Assembly: GCF_900116805.1 (NCBI RefSeq)
Contig: NZ_FPBV01000016.1
Coordinates: 1 to 64,000, forward strand
DNA from: Paenalicyclobacillus macrosporangiidus
GTDB taxonomy: Bacteria > Bacillota > Bacilli > Alicyclobacillales > Alicyclobacillaceae
DNA: 64,000 nucleotides
Direction: 5' to 3'
Shown: piece by piece, positions 53,950 through 61,862 of the stretch
Layout of the letters: each line of letters opens with the position of its first letter
Numbering within the stretch: the stretch's first letter is position 1
Position numbers and translations under genes: made by a program
Notes under the pieces: generated by a model
The model's input: the letters and a program-made list of their open reading frames with translations, nothing else
What the model was told of the DNA's origin: nothing
Databases searched by the model: none

Positions 53950-54134
53950 ACCAGACCCGATACCACTGCTGCGCATCGTGTGTGCACTTTCGCGCAGAGC
54001 GCAGGCCGTCGGGAGTACGGACGTTTTGCCAGCGGTTGGGGTATGACACAAAACCGGCCTACCGGTTTGACTGCTGGCGCCCAAAGGAGCGCGTCCGGCG
54101 GCGCATGGAGCGGGAACGGGAGCGCGAGCGATAG
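53943..54134 (+). CDS. Small Cys-rich conserved protein (63 aa)
   Basis: The start ATG lies inside the last codons of the yeiH-like gene (7-base overlap), implying translational coupling. The product has a CCASC pair at residues 9-13, Cys29 and Cys44, the spacing of a zinc-binding module: CXXC...FCQRLGYDTKPAY..FDCW. Related small proteins with RLGYETKP and NCW segments are widespread in Bacilli, with unknown function. The C-terminus is strongly charged (repeated Arg-Glu). Confidence 0.72.
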   Translation: MVDQTRYHCCASCVHFRAERRPSGVRTFCQRLGYDTKPAYRFDCWRPKERVRRRMERERERER

Positions 54135-54170
54135 GGGGATCCACCGCCGCGCTCCCGCCGCGCCGGGGTC

Positions 54171-54917
54171 TCACAATTGGGTCAGGATCTCCGGGCCGTT
54201 GTCCGTGATGGCCAGGGTGTGCTCGTACTGGGCACTCAGGCCGCCGTCCGCGGTGCGGGCCGTCCAGCCGTCGGGATCGAGCTTCGTCTCATAGGTGCCC
54301 GTGTTAACCATGGGCTCGATGGTGAACGTCATGCCCTTGCGGATGCGTGGTCCCCGGTGCGGCGGGCCGTAGTGCAGCACCTCCGGGCTCTCGTGCATCT
54401 CTCGGCCGATGCCGTGGCCGATGTACTCCCGCACCACCGACAGGCCCTCCGATTCCACGTAGGTCTGAATGGCGTGGCCGATGTCGGAGATGTGATTCCC
54501 GGCGACCGCCACCTCGATGCCCTTGAACAGTGCGTTTTTGGTGACGGTCAACAGGTGCCGGGCTTCCTCGCTGATCTCGCCCACCGCATAGCTCCACGCC
54601 GAATCCGCGTGCAACCCCTTGTGCAACGCCACCATGTCGACGGTGATGATGTCGCCCTCCTGCAGCACGTAGTCGCCAGGAAACCCGTGGCAGATCACGT
54701 CGTTGACGGACGTGCAGGAAGCGAACGGGTACCCCCGGTAGCCCTTCTGGGCGGGTTCCATGTGGTGTCGCAGCAAAAAGGACTCTACGAACGCGTCGAT
54801 GTCCTTGGTCCGGATGCCGGGGCGGATGAAATCCGCCAAAGCGGCGTGGCACTCGGCCACCACCTTACCGGCTTCTCGCATCAGGTTGATCTCATATCGG
54901 CTCTTCGTGATGATCAC
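54171..54917 (-). CDS. map: Methionine aminopeptidase, type I
   Basis: Protein of 248 aa from GTG 54917 (GGAGG at 7 bases). All five metal ligands are visible: Asp in ITVDMV, Asp in HADSAWSYAVG, His in EYIGHGIGREMHE, Glu in FTIEPM and Glu in AQYEHTLAIT. It removes the initiator Met in the cytosol. This copy is outside the ribosomal-protein operon, where Bacillus usually has map, so it may be a second paralogue comparable to YflG. Confidence 0.95.
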   Translation of the reverse strand: MIITKSRYEINLMREAGKVVAECHAALADFIRPGIRTKDIDAFVESFLLRHHMEPAQKGYRGYPFASCTSVNDVICHGFPGDYVLQEGDIITVDMVALHKGLHADSAWSYAVGEISEEARHLLTVTKNALFKGIEVAVAGNHISDIGHAIQTYVESEGLSVVREYIGHGIGREMHESPEVLHYGPPHRGPRIRKGMTFTIEPMVNTGTYETKLDPDGWTARTADGGLSAQYEHTLAITDNGPEILTQL

Positions 54918-55100
54918 GTGAAGACCTCCATCCGTTCCGCCCCGCGTGCGGGGATTCGTGCTTACTGTACCACAAGGCGGCCCTCCGTACGAACCGAATG
55001 GGAACCCGATCCGATTGAACCGGCGCACGGCAGCGCCTATGATGGTGACAACATGGATTACGGCCATTCGGAGAATTGCGGCCGGAAGGAGGAGATGCGT

Positions 55101-55280
55101 ATGGCGTCTGCCGTCTGCCCGCACTGCGGGGAAACCGCGTATTCCAGCGCGGAGTTCGTCGAACCGTGGACCTGTCCGACCTGCAAGCAGGTGGTGGTCC
55201 CGGAGCTGACCCCGGAGGACAGGGAGCGCGTGGGAGAGACCGTGATTGAAAAATACAGCCGTTTCTGGTCACCGGAGTGA
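55101..55280 (+). CDS. Small zinc-ribbon protein (59 aa)
   Basis: Starts MASAVCPHCGETAYSS, with a second CPTC at residues 25-28, making a four-Cys zinc ribbon. The C-terminal half is charged (LTPEDRERVGETVIEKYSRFW). AAGGAGG lies 7 bases before ATG 55101; the ATG at 55095 is too close to it. Its last 12 bases overlap the 3' end of the convergent ATPase gene. No named family recognised. Confidence 0.72.
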   Translation: MASAVCPHCGETAYSSAEFVEPWTCPTCKQVVVPELTPEDRERVGETVIEKYSRFWSPE

Positions 55281-56177
55281 CGCGGCGGGCCCGCTGCGGG
55301 CCGCGGATGTCCGGTCTTCCTCAGGGACGCCCGCCGTGTGCGCGTCCGGGGATCCGGTTTCCTGCGCCGCCCCCGGCGGATGCACGGAGTCGACATGCAG
55401 GATCAGTTCCGGGTCCGAGAAACCGAGGTTATCCTCGAGATAGGTCCGGATGTCCCGAAGCAGGCGGCGGGCCGCACCCGGGATGTCCGGCTGCCACATG
55501 GCCCGGACGTGCACGTGCACCGTCACCTGGTCCTCGAGGCGCGTGCGGACGGTCCGGACGGAGAACGGATGCCCCTCTTGGCGCGCGAGCTGTATGACCA
55601 CGTCGCGCACCACCCGCGGGTGGATGTAGATGGCGCCCCCCGAGAACGCGGCGTTGACGACGGTCACGGGCGTGGGGCCGGTCGCCGGTGTGCGCGGGGT
55701 GTGCAGGCGGTACCGCAGCCGGCGCAGGAATTGTTGAAACCGCGGGATCTCCAGTTGCGCGGGGGTGACGGGAATGGCATGCATGCCGAGCCTGCGCAGA
55801 TTGGCGGCCAGGTCCCGGTGGCGCAGCTCCGCGACGGTCTCGATGGGGATGAAGGTGATGGGCCCTTCCAGCCCGAGTTGGCGGCAGATGGTCTCCACCA
55901 TCCGGGTGGAGGTGCCGAGCACCAGGACCGTGTTCGGCGCCAATTGCCGGATCCTCTCCGCCACCTGCCTCCGGTGCTCCTCGTCCGTGAATATGGCGCG
56001 CTTGACCGCCGCAATCCGGTTGGGTTCGAACTTGGCCGAAAAACCAGCCGCGACCCGTCCGCCGTGGATGAGCAGGCCGTCGTCGATGATGATCTGAGCC
56101 CCCACCTGCCGGGCCACGCGTTCTGCACGGTGGCTCTTGCCCGTGCCGCTCGGTCCCACCAAGCCGTAGATCTGCAT
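55269..56177 (-). CDS. P-loop ATPase with Asp23/Gls24-like C-terminal domain
   Basis: Protein of 302 aa. The P-loop GLVGPSGTGKSHRA lies at residues 5-18, followed by AQIIIDDGLLIHGGRV and a Walker-B-like VLVLGTS. Residues about 165-265 look like an Asp23/Gls24 (alkaline-shock) domain: GGAIYIHPRVVRDVVIQLAR and VTVHVHVRAMW. This two-domain form occurs in spore-forming Firmicutes without a defined role. The last 25 residues are polar and unconserved. Confidence 0.78.
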   Translation of the reverse strand: MQIYGLVGPSGTGKSHRAERVARQVGAQIIIDDGLLIHGGRVAAGFSAKFEPNRIAAVKRAIFTDEEHRRQVAERIRQLAPNTVLVLGTSTRMVETICRQLGLEGPITFIPIETVAELRHRDLAANLRRLGMHAIPVTPAQLEIPRFQQFLRRLRYRLHTPRTPATGPTPVTVVNAAFSGGAIYIHPRVVRDVVIQLARQEGHPFSVRTVRTRLEDQVTVHVHVRAMWQPDIPGAARRLLRDIRTYLEDNLGFSDPELILHVDSVHPPGAAQETGSPDAHTAGVPEEDRTSAARSGPAASLR

Positions 56178-56213
56178 GTCCGGTTCCCCCTTGTGGCCGC
56201 AAGCCGCCCGTCG

Positions 56214-56224
56214 TATGGTAGACT
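56214..56224 (+). promoter_or_regulatory. Candidate extended -10 promoter of the gntR gene
   Basis: TATGGTAGACT, about 50 bases upstream of the GntR start; same TATGGTA core as the elements before manC, galU and the DUF4855 gene. Confidence 0.35.
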
Positions 56225-56274
56225 GATCTCAATCTTACACGATTGTCCGCCTGTGCGGACGAGGAGCGTCGCAG

Positions 56275-56982
56275 ATGTTGGACAACCATTTTTGGCCGAT
56301 GCTGGGCGCCTCATCTTCTGAGTTTGGGAAATCTTTGCCGCAGCAAATTGCCGACTACATCGCCACCGAGATCCTGCAGGGCCGTTTCCGCCCGGGCGAG
56401 CGGTTGAAGGAAGAGGACTTGGCCGCCAAGTTCCAGACCAGCCGCGCGCCGGTGCGGGAGGCGCTGTACCTGCTGCAGATTGACGGGCTGGTGGAGCGCC
56501 AGCCCCGCCGGGGCACCGTGGTGAAGGCGTACACCGAAAAGGAGATCCGCGAGCTGTACGAGGTGCGCCAGGGGTTGGAGCAGATTGCCGTGGAGCGGCT
56601 CCGGCACGCCTGGAGCCGGCGTGCGGCGGAGCGGTTTCACGCCGTACTCGCGGATATGGAACAAGCGCTGGCCGAATCGGACGCGGAGGCGTACGCGGAG
56701 TTCAACGAGGCCTTTCACGAATTGATTTTCGATCTCGCCGGCAACGAAGTCCTGCTGCGCCTCTACCGCCAACTGCAGAACCTGCTGCGCCTGCTGCTGC
56801 GCCTCTCGACGCAGGAGGCGGCTCAGATGCGGGCTTCCTACGAGGAGCACCGGGCCATCGTGGCGGCTTTGGAGCGCGGGGATTTTGAAGAAGCCAAGCG
56901 GGTCCTGGCGCAGAATGTCGATCACGGGCTCCACCGTGCCCTCGGCACGCGCGCGGAGGTGCCCCCGGGCACTCGAACATGA
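56275..56982 (+). CDS. GntR/FCD-family transcriptional regulator
   Basis: Protein of 235 aa with an N-terminal winged helix (LPQQIADYIATEILQGRFRP, then EEDLAAKFQTSRAPVREALYLL) and a C-terminal FCD ligand domain (YEVRQGLEQIAVERL, FNEAFHELIFDLAGNEVL and SYEEHRAIVAALERGD) with the His/Asp residues that hold a metal and an organic-acid effector. It is followed by the crotonase-like and CoA-transferase genes, with a GntR-type palindrome between, so it likely senses a product of that pathway. Confidence 0.93.
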   Translation: MLDNHFWPMLGASSSEFGKSLPQQIADYIATEILQGRFRPGERLKEEDLAAKFQTSRAPVREALYLLQIDGLVERQPRRGTVVKAYTEKEIRELYEVRQGLEQIAVERLRHAWSRRAAERFHAVLADMEQALAESDAEAYAEFNEAFHELIFDLAGNEVLLRLYRQLQNLLRLLLRLSTQEAAQMRASYEEHRAIVAALERGDFEEAKRVLAQNVDHGLHRALGTRAEVPPGTRT

Positions 56983-56994
56983 TTGACGAAAGGG

Positions 56995-57024
56995 CGGTCA
57001 TTCCGAAATAATAGGAATGAACCG
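56995..57024. repeat. Inverted repeat downstream of gntR
   Basis: CGGTCATTCC and GGAATGAACCG form an imperfect inverted repeat (one bulge) around an AT-rich loop, 13 bases after the gntR stop and 16 bases before the palindrome at 57040. It could be an additional operator or a transcript hairpin. Confidence 0.4.
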
Positions 57025-57039
57025 TCGGTTCGTCGAATG

Positions 57040-57053
57040 GATTGTCGACAATC
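57040..57053. promoter_or_regulatory. GntR/FCD operator palindrome
   Basis: GATTGTCGACAATC, a perfect 14-bp palindrome that matches the TTGT-N-ACAA core recognised by FCD-type GntR proteins. A further half site TCGACAAAT follows. It lies 25 bases before the crotonase start. Confidence 0.75.
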
Positions 57054-57078
57054 GACAAATCGAGAGAGGGTGGGTCGC

Positions 57079-57843
57079 GTGCGGGTCACGGTCCAGCGAT
57101 TCGAGCAGTTCGGCAGCATGCGGTTTCAGTTGACCGGTCCGGTCGGGATCATCACCATCAACCGGCCGCGCCAGCGCAACGCGTTGACGCGCGGGATGTG
57201 GGAGACGTTGGCGCAGTGGTGCGAGCACCTGCCGCAGAAGACGAAGGTGCTCATCCTGCGCGGCGGCGGCCGGGATTTCACCGCTGGCAGCGATATCAAA
57301 GAATTTGCGAGGCTGACGGTCGACGAGGCGGACGACGCCTTCGAGACCATGGAGCGGGCCATCGCCGCGATGGAGCGGGTGCAGGTCCCGACCATCGCGT
57401 CCATCAACGGGCCTGCCTACGGGGCGGGATTCGTCCTGGCGCTGGCGTGCGATTTGCGCATCGGGTCTCCCCTGGCCCGTTTCGGCATGCCCGTGGGCAA
57501 GCTGGGCATCACCCTGCAGACGCCGTTTGTCCGCCGGCTCATCGCCATCCTCGGGCCGAGCCGCACGAAGGAGTTGGTGTATACCGCGCGATCGTACTCG
57601 GCCGAGGAGGCGCTGGCGCTGGGCCTGTTGAATCAGTTGGTGCCGGAGGAGGAACTGGACGAGCGCACGCTCGATCTCGCCAAGTCCATCCTCCAGCAGT
57701 CGCGCGCCTCTCTCTTCGCGGTTAAAGACAGCGTTCATCGGGTGCTGGCCGGCGAGGCGGAGCGGGAGCGGCACTGGGTGGACCGGCGGGACTTCGTCGA
57801 AGGGGTGCGCGCGTTCACGGAGAAACGTCCCGCCCGCTTCTGA
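57079..57843 (+). CDS. Crotonase-superfamily (enoyl-CoA hydratase-like) protein
   Basis: Protein of 254 aa with the crotonase fold sequences GIITINRPRQRNALTRGMWE, FTAGSDIKEF (CoA-binding/oxyanion hole) and NGPAYGAGFVLALACDL. Both glutamates used by hydratases appear to be replaced: GGCE-type position reads GAGFVLA, and the PE position reads MPVGKLG. It may therefore be an isomerase, thioesterase-like or another activity of the superfamily. GTG 57079 is preferred; GAGAGAGGG lies 8 bases upstream. Located between the gntR gene and a CoA-transferase gene. Confidence 0.85.
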   Translation: MRVTVQRFEQFGSMRFQLTGPVGIITINRPRQRNALTRGMWETLAQWCEHLPQKTKVLILRGGGRDFTAGSDIKEFARLTVDEADDAFETMERAIAAMERVQVPTIASINGPAYGAGFVLALACDLRIGSPLARFGMPVGKLGITLQTPFVRRLIAILGPSRTKELVYTARSYSAEEALALGLLNQLVPEEELDERTLDLAKSILQQSRASLFAVKDSVHRVLAGEAERERHWVDRRDFVEGVRAFTEKRPARF

Positions 57844-57913
57844 CGGGCGCGGTTCTGGCTCGCCGCGGCTTCGGTGCGGCGGCAATCGGCGACATACGGA
57901 GGGAGAGAAACCG

Positions 57914-59104
57914 GTGGGCTATCTCAGCGACATCACCATCATCGACCTGACGCGTATTTTGAGCGGCCCGTTCTGCACGATGTACTTCGCCGACATGGGG
58001 GCGAACGTCATCAAGGTCGAGCCGCCCGGCGGGGACGACACCCGCACCTGGGGGCCGCCGTTCATCGAGGGCGAGAGCGCCTACTTTCTCAGCATCAACC
58101 GCAACAAACGGAGCATCGTGTTGGACCTCAAGAGCGACCAGGGCAAATCCGTCCTGCGCCGCCTCATCGCCAAGGCGGACGTGGTGGTCGAGAACTTCCG
58201 CCCGGGGACCTTGGAGCGGCTGGGCTTCGGGTTTGAGGAGCTCAAGCGCATCAACCCGCGCATCATCCTCGCGTCCATCTCGGGATTCGGGCAGACGGGG
58301 CGTTACCGGGACGAACCCGGGTACGACGTGATTGCCCAGGGGATGGGCGGCCTGATGTCGGTCACCGGGGAGCCGGACGGCCCGCCGGTGAAGCCGGGCT
58401 TCTCGCTGGCCGACGTCGGGGCCGGCATGTGGGCCATCATCGGCATCCTGACGGCGCTGCATCACCGCGACAGGACCGGGGAGCCGCAGTGGGTGGACGC
58501 GTCGCTGCTGGAGACGATGATCTCGATGCAGACCTACATCGCGGGCAACTTCTTCGCCAGCGGCAAGAACCCGCGCCCAATGGGCAGCGCGCACCCGAAC
58601 ATCTGCCCGTATCAGGCGTTCCCGGCCAGCGACGGGTACTTCAACCTGGCCGTCGGGAACGACAAGATGTGGCGCCAGTGCTGTGAGGCCATCGGGGAGC
58701 CGCAGTGGGCGGAGGACGAACGATTCCGGACCAACCCGGACCGGGTGATGAACCGCGACGTGCTGATTCCGATGCTCGAGGAGAAGTTCCGCCAGCGGAC
58801 GGTGCGCGAGTGGGTGGATCTCTTCCGCAGCATCCGGATTCCGTGCGGCCCCATCTACCGCCTGTCGGAGCTGTACGACGATCCGTACGTGATGGAGCGG
58901 GAGATGGTCACGACGGTGGAGCACCCGACGGCGGGCACGGTCAAGACGGTCGGCGTGCCGGTCAAGTTCCATCACGGCGAAGGGGGCGTCCGTCCGTTTG
59001 CGGCGCCGCCTCTGCTCGGCCAGCATACGGAGGAGGTTTTGCGCGAGTTCGGCATCCCGGAGGAGGAGATCCGGGCGGTCGCCGGCGAAAAGCCTGGGAA
59101 CTGA
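57914..59104 (+). CDS. CaiB/BaiF family (class III) CoA-transferase
   Basis: Protein of 396 aa. Family sequences: ITIIDLTRILSGPFCTMYFADMG, VIKVEPPGGDDTR, SINRNKRSIVLDLKS, VVVENFRPGTLERLGFG and SGFGQTGRYRDEPGYD. The catalytic Asp is Asp167 in LADVGAGMWA. It moves CoA between carboxylic acids, which would activate the substrate of the neighbouring crotonase-like enzyme. GTG 57914 has CGGAGGGAGAG upstream. The operon closes with a perfect terminator. Confidence 0.93.
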   Translation: MGYLSDITIIDLTRILSGPFCTMYFADMGANVIKVEPPGGDDTRTWGPPFIEGESAYFLSINRNKRSIVLDLKSDQGKSVLRRLIAKADVVVENFRPGTLERLGFGFEELKRINPRIILASISGFGQTGRYRDEPGYDVIAQGMGGLMSVTGEPDGPPVKPGFSLADVGAGMWAIIGILTALHHRDRTGEPQWVDASLLETMISMQTYIAGNFFASGKNPRPMGSAHPNICPYQAFPASDGYFNLAVGNDKMWRQCCEAIGEPQWAEDERFRTNPDRVMNRDVLIPMLEEKFRQRTVREWVDLFRSIRIPCGPIYRLSELYDDPYVMEREMVTTVEHPTAGTVKTVGVPVKFHHGEGGVRPFAAPPLLGQHTEEVLREFGIPEEEIRAVAGEKPGN

Positions 59105-59113
59105 TTGGGATTG

Positions 59114-59138
59114 GGCCACCCCCTGGGGTGGCCTTTTT
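59114..59138 (+). terminator. Rho-independent terminator of the CoA-transferase operon
   Basis: GGCCACCCC and GGGGTGGCC form a perfect 9-bp stem with a 2-3 base loop followed by TTTTT, 9 bases after the stop codon. Confidence 0.93.
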
Positions 59139-59210
59139 GCGCCCGGCGATGTGTGGAAACCGCCGGACGGAGGAAAACTGGAAAGCAGTGCAACAAATGC
59201 CGGTGACCGG

Positions 59211-59408
59211 TCACGTCTGCGGCGCATACAATCCGTCACTGAGCAGGAACACCGCTCCGATGCAGGCGCCCGCCAGCAGCCAGCCGAGGCGGGCCCGGCG
59301 TGTCATGGGCTGCCTGCGCCCGGGGAGGGTGGCGGCGAATGCGGTGACCACCACTGCGGACAGCGGGATGAACGACAGGCGGATGAGCAGATGGACCAGG
59401 TTGTGCAA
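59211..59408 (-). CDS. Small two-span membrane protein (DUF1146-like)
   Basis: A 65-residue ORF starting at TTG 59408, which has GAGGGAGGG 7 bases upstream; the ATG eight codons further up has none. Two hydrophobic spans (HLLIRLSFIPLSAVVVTAFA and LGWLLAGACIGAVFLLSD) flank a basic loop PGRRQPMTRRAR. The layout resembles the DUF1146 family of Bacilli, but the match is weak. Confidence 0.55.
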   Translation of the reverse strand: MHNLVHLLIRLSFIPLSAVVVTAFAATLPGRRQPMTRRARLGWLLAGACIGAVFLLSDGLYAPQT

Positions 59409-59533
59409 CGGCGAGCCCTCCCTCGATGGCATACGGGTGGCCGGCCTGGGTGGGCCTGCCGTGACCTATTGTGCCACAGTTGCGCATACGTTTCAGCAAG
59501 GGTGCGCACGCGTTGGAGAAGGGGAGTCCTCGC

Positions 59534-60385
59534 ATGGGGGAGTATGAGGCGCAGCAGTGGACGGTGCTCAACGTCGGTCTGTGGAACGGCGCCATCACCG
59601 GCGCCCGCGGGCGGCTGCTGTACCGGGCAATCCTGCGCAGCGCTCTGGATGCCGGGATCCGGGGCGGCACCGCTTGGGTCGGCATCGAGGGCGGCCATGG
59701 CCGGGGGGCGTTTCGCAGCGTGGAGAGTGAGGTGGCGTCCAACGAATTGCCCGTCATGTTGGCGTTTGTCGATCACGCTTCGCCCATCGCCGGCTGGTTG
59801 CCGGAACTGCGGACGTTGGTGGACGCCCATGGCCTCGTGGTGAGCGACGAGGCATCGGTGTGGTTGAGGATGCTCGGGAGCGGTGGACGGGCTGGCCCAC
59901 CGGGCATCCGGGCGAGTGGTGCGCCGCAATGTCCGTCCCGCGACGCGTCCCGGGATGCCCTGGGACCGGCTGGCGATGGGACCCGCGGCGCGCCGGGCGG
60001 TAAAGATGCTGGCGGTGAGGACGTACCGTCCCGCGGTTTCGGCGGCCGTGCATCGCCCGGCGACGGGGCGGAGCAAGGGCTGATGGTGCAGGTCTACACC
60101 GTGGAAGGAAGGACGCTTCAGGGCAAGCCGGTGTATCAGGCCGTGGCGGAGTTCTTGCGCAAGCGGGGCGTGCTCTGGGTGTCCACCACGCGCGGCCTGA
60201 CGGGGTTCGGCGAGCAGCGACGCGTCCATGAACCGCAGTGGTTGCTGCGCGCGCACGACGCCCCGGTGATGGTGACCGCACTGGATCGCCAGGACCGGCT
60301 CGAATCCCATCTGCCGGCGCTGGTTCAGTTTGTCGGTCACGAGGGGTTGGTCGTCAGCCGCCGCGTGCGCTGGCACCACCCCTGA
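59534..60385 (+). CDS. Tandem DUF190 domain protein
   Basis: Protein of 283 aa. Residues about 8-112 and 180-280 are two DUF190 domains (GPII-like alpha/beta fold): LLYRAILRSALDAGIRGGTAWVGIEG and KPVYQAVAEFLRKRGVLWVSTTRG, each followed by ELPVMLAFVDH or APVMVTALDR. The copies are joined by a 65-residue Gly/Ala/Asp/Arg-rich linker of low complexity. DUF190 proteins often accompany the fluoride channel gene crcB; crcB is not present in the window. ATG 59534 follows GAAGGGGAG. Confidence 0.85.
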   Translation: MGEYEAQQWTVLNVGLWNGAITGARGRLLYRAILRSALDAGIRGGTAWVGIEGGHGRGAFRSVESEVASNELPVMLAFVDHASPIAGWLPELRTLVDAHGLVVSDEASVWLRMLGSGGRAGPPGIRASGAPQCPSRDASRDALGPAGDGTRGAPGGKDAGGEDVPSRGFGGRASPGDGAEQGLMVQVYTVEGRTLQGKPVYQAVAEFLRKRGVLWVSTTRGLTGFGEQRRVHEPQWLLRAHDAPVMVTALDRQDRLESHLPALVQFVGHEGLVVSRRVRWHHP

Positions 60386-60460
60386 CCCTCGTTCCGACCG
60401 AAGCCGGCGACGGGTGGCGCGAACCGGAGCGGGAGGAGTCGGTTGAAACGCCCTCCGCCA

Positions 60461-61198
60461 TCAGGAAGAAAGGTGCAAGCCGGCGCGCTCTTCCCACCGC
60501 GAGAAGTAGAGATAGCGCGCGGCCACCATGTGCAGGACCCAGGCCATGAAGACGCTGTACACCACCCCGAGGGCGAGGAGCCCCCAGCCCGGCAGTTGGG
60601 CGGAGATCGCCAGGCAGGCCCCGGTCGACGCGGCCATCACGGCGCCGAACGGGAGCATCGGCGCGAAGCCGTGGAGCAGGGCCTCCGCTGCCGAACGGAT
60701 GGCCTCCCGCATCGCCGGTTCGCACACCAGCGCCACGTCTCCAAACAGGAATACGAACCGCGCGAGCAGAACCCCTACAGACAGGAGCGTGGCCAGAGCC
60801 GGCAGCGCCTGGGCGATGCCCACCGCGGTGAGGCCGAGGGCGGTCCACAGCAGGTTCCACGTCAACAGGCGCCAGAAACTCCGGGCGGCGTCGGCCAAAA
60901 ACGTGGACAAGCCAGCCGGCTGTCCAGTGTCAACGCGCACCAGCACCCCGTAAAATCCGCCGGTGAGAAAGACCTGCACGAGCAGCACCAAAAGCGGAAA
61001 GACCCAGTGCACGCCCGTCGCGGGATGGATGAAGTTCCAGAGGCTCGGGAAGCCCGTCGGCAGGGTGAGCAGCTGCAGGCGTCCACCCGGTGCGCTCAAG
61101 CCCACGTGGGCCCACCGGAGACACACCCAGGAGACGGCGCTGAATGCAGCGGCGAGCGCCGCGAGGCTGAGAAACGCGCGCCAGAAACGCTGGACCAC
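60461..61198 (-). CDS. Multi-span membrane protein, function unknown
   Basis: Protein of 245 aa with about six predicted spans and no recognised motif. Conserved-looking features are an extracytoplasmic PTGFPSLWNFIHPAT segment and a C-terminal MVAARYLYFSRWEE tail. GTG 61198 has AAGGAGTGAA upstream. It diverges from acpS, with a 212-bp gap. Confidence 0.75.
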   Translation of the reverse strand: MVQRFWRAFLSLAALAAAFSAVSWVCLRWAHVGLSAPGGRLQLLTLPTGFPSLWNFIHPATGVHWVFPLLVLLVQVFLTGGFYGVLVRVDTGQPAGLSTFLADAARSFWRLLTWNLLWTALGLTAVGIAQALPALATLLSVGVLLARFVFLFGDVALVCEPAMREAIRSAAEALLHGFAPMLPFGAVMAASTGACLAISAQLPGWGLLALGVVYSVFMAWVLHMVAARYLYFSRWEERAGLHLSS

Positions 61199-61410
61199 GG
61201 GAGATTCACTCCTTGTCGGGAGAGGCTCGCACGGAACGAAGTCTTTGTCTCATTCTACCCAACCGGCTCTCGCCACAAAAGAGGACAGGCCCGCGAACGC
61301 ATCCGGGCGGGCAAAGATCAGATCTCTGGCGGGGCGAGGGCGGATTTGCGTCCGACCGCTGCCGTGATGCGGGTCCGTGCTGGCACGAGGGAAAGGAGAG
61401 ATCAGATCTG
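61199..61410. other. Divergent intergenic region before acpS
   Basis: No gene. It contains two copies of AGATCAGATCT-like sequence (around 61315 and 61398), 84 bases apart, the second overlapping the start region of acpS. It is otherwise GC-rich without a clear promoter. Confidence 0.4.
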
Positions 61411-61782
61411 TTGCGAGGGATTGGCAGCGATGTGGTGGAGATCCGCCGCGTGGAACAGGCCCTGGCCCGGCACGGGGAACGCTTCCTGGCGCGGGTGTTG
61501 AATCCCGAGGAGCTCCGGGAGGCGGAGGTCCTTCCGGCGGCGCGGCGGGTGGAGTTCGTCGCCGGGCGATTCGCGGCCAAGGAAGCGGTGGCCAAGGCCC
61601 TGGGGTGCGGCATCGGGCGGCTCGGCATGCCGCGGGTGGGCATCGTGCTGGAGGATACGGGCCTCGTGGCCCGTTTTGCCGCCTGGCCGGCGGGGGTGCC
61701 GCCCGTCGGGCGCGTGCTGGTCAGCATCACCCACACCCGGGAACTGGCGTTCGCGGTCGCGGTGTGGGACCCGGACGGCTGA
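61411..61782 (+). CDS. acpS: Holo-[acyl-carrier-protein] synthase
   Basis: Protein of 123 aa, full length for AcpS, which attaches 4'-phosphopantetheine to acyl carrier protein. Seen: GIGSDVVEIRRVEQAL (metal-binding Asp) and RFAAKEAVAKALG (catalytic Glu and Lys), VSITHTRELAFAV near the end. TTG 61411 is used, with AAAGGAGAG 10 bases upstream. The order acpS, YjeF-type repair enzyme, LolA-like lipoprotein is typical of Bacillaceae, where alr and a toxin-antitoxin pair follow. Confidence 0.95.
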   Translation: MRGIGSDVVEIRRVEQALARHGERFLARVLNPEELREAEVLPAARRVEFVAGRFAAKEAVAKALGCGIGRLGMPRVGIVLEDTGLVARFAAWPAGVPPVGRVLVSITHTRELAFAVAVWDPDG

Positions 61783-61862
61783 CCCCGGTGCCACCGGCGG
61801 GGGATTGTACTATCCGTGGGACGGGCGGAATAAACTATACCAATCCTCGGGGAGGGTACCGA

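Noticed and set aside
59433-59533. Fluoride riboswitch before the DUF190 gene
   Set aside because: The conserved GGNGATGGNGTTCNCC-type start of that aptamer was not found.
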